In this document: positions 59,907 through 64,000 of the stretch, in pieces
Position numbering within the stretch: position 1 is the first letter of the stretch
Layout: every line of letters starts with the position of its first letter
Source: Ornatilinea apprima
Lineage (GTDB): Bacteria > Chloroflexota > Anaerolineae > Anaerolineales > Anaerolineaceae
Reading direction: 5' to 3'
Length of the DNA: 64,000 bases
Assembly: GCF_001306115.1 (NCBI RefSeq)
Contig: NZ_LGCL01000040.1
Coordinates: 62,001-126,000 of the forward strand
Translations under genes and position numbers: made by a program
The notes under the pieces: generated by a model
Databases searched by the model: none
What the model was told of the DNA's origin: nothing
What the model saw: only the letters and a program-made list of their open reading frames with translations

Positions 59907-60279
59907 GACGATCTTGAAATCTCGACTGGCAGAAATTGCGTGAGAGCAGTGTTTCTCTTCGAGCGGCTATTTAGATGTCTGCCAGAAGGCAGGTCTTTTC
60001 GGACCTATCTGGAAAAACCAGGTGGTTATGGAATGCTAGTGATCTACCTTGGCCATGAACCCGTAGAATATTAAACCACATCTTCTGTTGCTGGCAAATC
60101 CTTATCTTCTTGCCCTATTTCGTCCACGTTCTTCTCCTTGGCAGGTATATCAGGCTGGTGTGATTGGCCTGATGGATTGATGAAGGCAAATAGCCCGGAA
60201 ATAATTCTTACATAAATATGTCATAATATATTGATATAAGAAAGAACACGCAAGTTGTGCCCATTCGAATGAATAGATC
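59907..60279. other. Divergent intergenic region with hairpins and palindromes
   Basis: No gene. Three hairpins stand in a row: CTGCC/GGCAG (59979-59992), AGGTC/GACCT just after, and a CTGG/CCAG stem near 60007-60022. A further stem ATCAGGC/GCCTGAT (60149-60155 with 60167-60173), an ACATA-AA-TATGT repeat near 60210, and CATTCGAATG (60262-60271) right before the regulator start complete the picture. These may be regulator sites or leader structures. Confidence 0.4.
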
Positions 60280-63200
60280 ATGTCCACTATGAAAACCCTG
60301 ATTCGCAATAAACCAACTATTGGAGTGTTGGCCGGCTGGCAATTTTACCGCACGGCGACCAATTTAAGTTATCTTGCCCCTGTATTTCGAGGAATTATCA
60401 GGGCGTCTCAGGATTTTGGATGCAACCTGTTATTAGGTTGTGGAATGGGCCCTTCAGCCAGCCCCACCGACCCGATCCGTCCAGCCTGGTCGGAGAAAAC
60501 GAATGAATCCGATTTTGTTCCGATTGGACCTTGGAATACGGACGGTATGATTATTGCCAATCCTTTACAATCTGAATCTCGTTCTCGTTACATAAGAAAT
60601 GTAATCGATCAAGGCCATCCAATTGTTTTTGTTGGGTCTGGGGAATTGGGACCAACGATTGTCGCGGATAACCAGGGTGGAATCAAAACAGCGATGAGTC
60701 ATTTAGTCGCTCACAGCCATCAACGAATTGCGTTTATTGCTGGAACTCGCGAGGATTCGAAAGGAGATAGCGGAGAAAGACTTCGCGCGTATCAAAGCGC
60801 AATTCGATCTTTTCAGCTGAACTTGGATCCTAAGTTAATCACCTATGGCAGGCACACCTTTAATGGTGGTTACACTGCGATGAAGGAATTGTTAAGTAAA
60901 AAAATTGACTTCAGTGCGGTTTTAGCCAGTAACGATGAGTCCGCGCTGGGAGCCATCAAGGCGATGAATGAAGCAGGCATAAGGGTTCCAGATGATGTGG
61001 CGGTGATTGGATTTGATAATCGCTTTGAGGGTGCGGTTCACTCCCCAAGCCTGAGTAGTATTCACGTGCCCCTATTTGAAATTGGATACAAATCAGTAGA
61101 GGTGATGGTTAATTACCTGACCAGGCAGGAAGAATTGCCAGAGCTTGTAACCATGAATACCAAACTAATTACCCGCGATTCTTGTGGGTGTGGCGCACTG
61201 CGAAGTGCTATTTTGAATAGGGAAAATTTGACTGCCAGCCAATTAACGGAAGCCATTTCCACGATTGTTTTGGATCAGTCGCACAGCCTCACAAAAAAAG
61301 AAAGCGATTCATTATGCGCGCAGTTGGTGAGTACTTTTACCAATGCGATCACCAGTAATGAAAAGGGAGAGTTTGAGGAGAAGCTAAGCGAAATTCTTCA
61401 ACATACCATCGATAAAAATGAAGCCTCCAATATCTGGCAAGACGCCTTGACCTTATTGGAGAATAATCAATGGGGAGAGACTGTATCAAGAGAGAGATTA
61501 CAAGAAGTTCTCAATCATGCCCGACTGCTGATTGGAAGAGTAACCGCCAATCAACACAATCAATATTTATTAAATGAAAGGTGGATTTCCAGCCGTCTTA
61601 GCCTCTTATCTGCCAAACTGCAGACTTCACTTGATGAAGATCAAATATACCAGACCTTAAATAATTATCTTTCAGACCTTGAATTGGACCTTGCGCGGCT
61701 CTCTCTGTTTGAGCCGGCTGATGAGTTGAGTCACCAAAGCTGCATGATGCGGGATTTGCTCAATATTGATGCTGAACCAATTTCTTTTAACTGCCAGAAT
61801 TTTCCACCTGCTGATTGTTTTCCACAAGATAAACCATTCTTCTTGACGCTTATTCCAGTCATGGATCCCAAAAAACAATTAGGGTTCATGGTATTTGGTA
61901 CGGATTATTTGGAGATTTTTGGATTCATTGTTCAGCAGGTTGGGGGTGCGCTGAATACTGCCAGTTTGTACCGGCAGGCAACCGAAGGTCGTCGATTGGC
62001 AGAGGAAGCCAACCGAATTAAAAATCGATTTCTTTCGACAATAAGCCACGACCTAAGGACACCCATTAACTTGATTCTCGGGTTGACTGATGTCCTTCTT
62101 GAAGAAAATGATTGGGGGCAATCTGCTCTACCAATTTCTGTGCAAATGGATATTGAACGAATCAATGCTTACGCACAACATCTGGGCGGAATGATTGGTG
62201 ATGTATTAGACCTGGCAACGAATAGTGCTGGTCAATTACGGCTCCAAATGGGATTGGTAAATCTTGGAGAAGCCTTACAAATGGTCGCCGAAAGTGGGCT
62301 GCAATTAGCCACTGATAAGGGATTAGGATGGAAAGCGGTGGTTCCCAAGAACGGCCCCTGGGTGAGAGGCGATATTACCCGCCTACGGCAAGTGGTCTTG
62401 AATCTGGTGAATAATGCGATTAAGTTCACAACCAAAGGTGAGGTCGCTTTGATTGTTGAAGTGGATGATGAAAATGTACGGGTTTCTATCAAGGATACCG
62501 GCTTGGGTATTCCCGTGGATGAGCAAGAAACCATATTTAATGAATTCCATAGATCAGAACGCAGCATTTTGCAAGGTTTTTCTGGATTAGGGTTAGGCTT
62601 ATCCATTTGTAAAACATTGGTTGAAATGCAAAATGGCACCATAGGGGTGGATTCATCTGGTGTTGAAGGTGAAGGGTCAACCTTTTTTTTCACATTGCCG
62701 GTTGTCGATCATATTGACGAGCAACAGCCAACTTTGAATGAATCATGGGAACAAGAAAAAACGTTCCTGATCGTCCATTCAGGGGGTGAAAATCATGAGC
62801 GGTTGCGAAATTTATTGAAAGACTATGGGGTTAAAGTAGCCGCAATCGGTATAGATCAATTTGAGGATTGGCGAAAGCGATTTTCCGATTCATTTCCTGA
62901 TGCCATCGTTTTGGATATGAGTTCTCATACTGAAAAGGGTTGGAGAATCTTAAGAAATCTGAAAACAAATAAGGTAACCCGAAATGTCCCCATTATGCTT
63001 TATACCCACTCACAAGATGGGGAAACCCTGATTAACTTAGATTACCTCACCAAACCCATTGAGCTTGATGAGCTCAATATCACCATTGACCAGTATCTAT
63101 TGACTGAAGACGCCATCGATTCTAAGCGCACATTTCTGATTGTGGATGATGACATAAATACTTTGGAAATGAATGCGCGAATCATTCAATCGCAATATGA

Positions 63201-63843
63201 AAATAATAGGCTTTTTAAAGCCAATAATGGGGAAGAAGCTTTAAAGATTCTAGGTAAAGAAAAAATTGATCTTGTGTTGTTGGATTTAAATATGCCTGTT
63301 ATGGATGGATTTGCGGTGCTTGAATCTATGCGAGTGAACCCAAAAATGCGCGAGATACCCGTCATTATTTTAACAGGCAGGGAATTATCCATTGAGGAAA
63401 TGAACTGCCTTAACCAGGGTGTTGCAACTGTATTGAAAAAGGGAATATTCAGTATGGAGGAGACACTATCGCATGTTAACGCTGCATTGGAGCGAAAACG
63501 CCGGCTAAGCACTAACGCGCAGAAACTTGTCCGGCAGGCAATGGTTTTCATTCAAGACCATTATACCGATCCAATCTCCAGGGCGGATGTGGCCAAGCAT
63601 GTCAATATAGCGGAAGATTATTTAACGTATTGCTTTCGACAAGAATTGGGCACCACTCCCATTAAATATCTACAGCGATTTCGAATTAATCAGGCGAAGA
63701 ACTTATTAAAGAATAGTGATAAATCGATTACGGAAATTGCGGTTGAAACAGGGTTTTCGGATAGTGGTTATTTTAGCCGGTTATTCCATCGAGAAACCGG
63801 AATGTCTCCGGAGGCATTCAAACTTTCTTTAATGAACATCTAA
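60280..63843 (+). CDS. Hybrid regulator: LacI-type sensor, GAF-like, histidine kinase, two receivers, AraC
   Basis: Protein of 1187 residues, no transmembrane helix or signal, so it is cytoplasmic. About 10-310 are a LacI-type binding domain without its HTH (ADNQGGIKTAMSHL, then ASNDESALGAIKAMN, then RDSCGCG). A helical and GAF-like region covers about 315-560. HisKA is at about 583-650 (ISHDLRTP, His590) and HATPase at about 695-815 (NLVNNAIKFT, GLGIP). Receiver 1 (Asp879, rather degenerate) and receiver 2 (LVLLDLNMPVMDG, Asp1002) precede an AraC HTH (about 1085-1187). It parallels hybrid two-component systems of Bacteroides but senses inside the cell. The obvious targets are the divergent ABC and GH3 genes. 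Confidence 0.9.
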   Translation: MSTMKTLIRNKPTIGVLAGWQFYRTATNLSYLAPVFRGIIRASQDFGCNLLLGCGMGPSASPTDPIRPAWSEKTNESDFVPIGPWNTDGMIIANPLQSESRSRYIRNVIDQGHPIVFVGSGELGPTIVADNQGGIKTAMSHLVAHSHQRIAFIAGTREDSKGDSGERLRAYQSAIRSFQLNLDPKLITYGRHTFNGGYTAMKELLSKKIDFSAVLASNDESALGAIKAMNEAGIRVPDDVAVIGFDNRFEGAVHSPSLSSIHVPLFEIGYKSVEVMVNYLTRQEELPELVTMNTKLITRDSCGCGALRSAILNRENLTASQLTEAISTIVLDQSHSLTKKESDSLCAQLVSTFTNAITSNEKGEFEEKLSEILQHTIDKNEASNIWQDALTLLENNQWGETVSRERLQEVLNHARLLIGRVTANQHNQYLLNERWISSRLSLLSAKLQTSLDEDQIYQTLNNYLSDLELDLARLSLFEPADELSHQSCMMRDLLNIDAEPISFNCQNFPPADCFPQDKPFFLTLIPVMDPKKQLGFMVFGTDYLEIFGFIVQQVGGALNTASLYRQATEGRRLAEEANRIKNRFLSTISHDLRTPINLILGLTDVLLEENDWGQSALPISVQMDIERINAYAQHLGGMIGDVLDLATNSAGQLRLQMGLVNLGEALQMVAESGLQLATDKGLGWKAVVPKNGPWVRGDITRLRQVVLNLVNNAIKFTTKGEVALIVEVDDENVRVSIKDTGLGIPVDEQETIFNEFHRSERSILQGFSGLGLGLSICKTLVEMQNGTIGVDSSGVEGEGSTFFFTLPVVDHIDEQQPTLNESWEQEKTFLIVHSGGENHERLRNLLKDYGVKVAAIGIDQFEDWRKRFSDSFPDAIVLDMSSHTEKGWRILRNLKTNKVTRNVPIMLYTHSQDGETLINLDYLTKPIELDELNITIDQYLLTEDAIDSKRTFLIVDDDINTLEMNARIIQSQYENNRLFKANNGEEALKILGKEKIDLVLLDLNMPVMDGFAVLESMRVNPKMREIPVIILTGRELSIEEMNCLNQGVATVLKKGIFSMEETLSHVNAALERKRRLSTNAQKLVRQAMVFIQDHYTDPISRADVAKHVNIAEDYLTYCFRQELGTTPIKYLQRFRINQAKNLLKNSDKSITEIAVETGFSDSGYFSRLFHRETGMSPEAFKLSLMNI

Positions 63844-63877
63844 AGCAAATCCGTCACAATTCATATAATTGATCCTC

Positions 63878-63933
63878 ATCCTTCGCGAAAATTGGTTTGC
63901 TCCAATCAGCAATAGTGCGAAGGATTTCTTTTT
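63878..63933 (+). terminator. Intrinsic terminator of the hybrid regulator gene
   Basis: ATCCTTCGC (63878-63886) pairs with GCGAAGGAT (63917-63925) and TTCTTTTT follows. An inner ATTGG/CCAAT stem (63891-63906) sits inside the loop. Nothing recognisable was seen from 63934 to the window end. Confidence 0.85.
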
Positions 63934-64000
63934 AACCCACAACGAATACGACTGGTTTGTCAAAAGAAAAACCCAAAAAAAGGTTTGCAACTGAGAATGA

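Overview
This looks like a chromosomal segment of a Chloroflexota bacterium, most likely class Anaerolineae. That is inference from gene content: Pro/Thr-rich lipoprotein linkers, a MalT-type LuxR regulator, WD40 and TolB-type lipoproteins, a LacI-type sensor fused to histidine kinase, receivers and AraC, and an exopolysaccharide locus with a BY-kinase, flippase and polymerase but no outer-membrane export gene. No rRNA, intact tRNA, CRISPR array, transposase or prophage was seen. The stretches at about 19.5-22.2 kb and 55-64 kb look more AT-rich than the rest by eye.

Region 1 (1-16.1 kb) holds the end of a secreted metallophosphoesterase and then a twelve-gene plus-strand exopolysaccharide operon. 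A near-consensus extended -10 promoter at 832-860 precedes a leader of about 310 nt that folds on paper into a compact three-way junction, further stems and a hairpin over the ribosome-binding site. The operon encodes a BY-kinase with a duplicated Wzz-like domain, a MurJ-type flippase, a Wzy-type polymerase, a clan-A glycosidase lipoprotein, a GT4 glycosyltransferase, a FemAB/GNAT-like protein, a cysteine-rich conserved protein, a cysteine-synthase-like PLP enzyme, a three-domain sugar-phosphate transferase ending in a degenerate GGDEF domain, and a LegB-like dehydratase, nucleotidyltransferase and DegT aminotransferase that together should make an aminodeoxy sugar nucleotide.

Region 2 (16.2-24.1 kb) has a large GH38/GH57-like protein, an RRM RNA-binding protein with a bidirectional terminator, a two-gene operon of unknown membrane and secreted proteins, a decayed tRNA-Leu-like sequence and a polytopic membrane protein. 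Region 3 (24.1-33.9 kb, minus strand) has a MarR-controlled heterodimeric ABC exporter with one degenerate ATP site, an MFS transporter with a consensus promoter, and a PadR-led operon for a siderophore- or corrinoid-type importer that ends in a THEP1-like NTPase.

Region 4 (34-39 kb, plus strand) has a xylulokinase behind a LacI-type operator, a transmembrane LuxR-HTH/Kelch-propeller protein that looks leaderless, and a membrane protein with a gingipain/caspase-like His-Cys dyad. Region 5 (39-46.9 kb, minus strand) is an operon of envelope proteins (discoidin-like lipoprotein, WD40 plus peptidoglycan-binding lipoprotein, membrane proteins) and a flavodoxin/membrane-protein pair. Region 6 (47-55 kb, plus strand) has a MalT-type regulator, an XRE-like protein paired with a transmembrane Ser/Thr kinase bearing leucine-rich repeats, two small proteins, and a lipoprotein fusing a TolB propeller to a periplasmic-binding domain.

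Region 7 (55-64 kb) has a domain-permuted GH3 beta-glucosidase with a C-terminal carbohydrate-binding module and an ABC exporter on the minus strand. Divergent from them is a 1187-residue hybrid regulator (binding-protein domain, GAF-like region, histidine kinase, two receivers, AraC) closed by a terminator. The arrangement suggests sugar-responsive control of glycoside cleavage and export.
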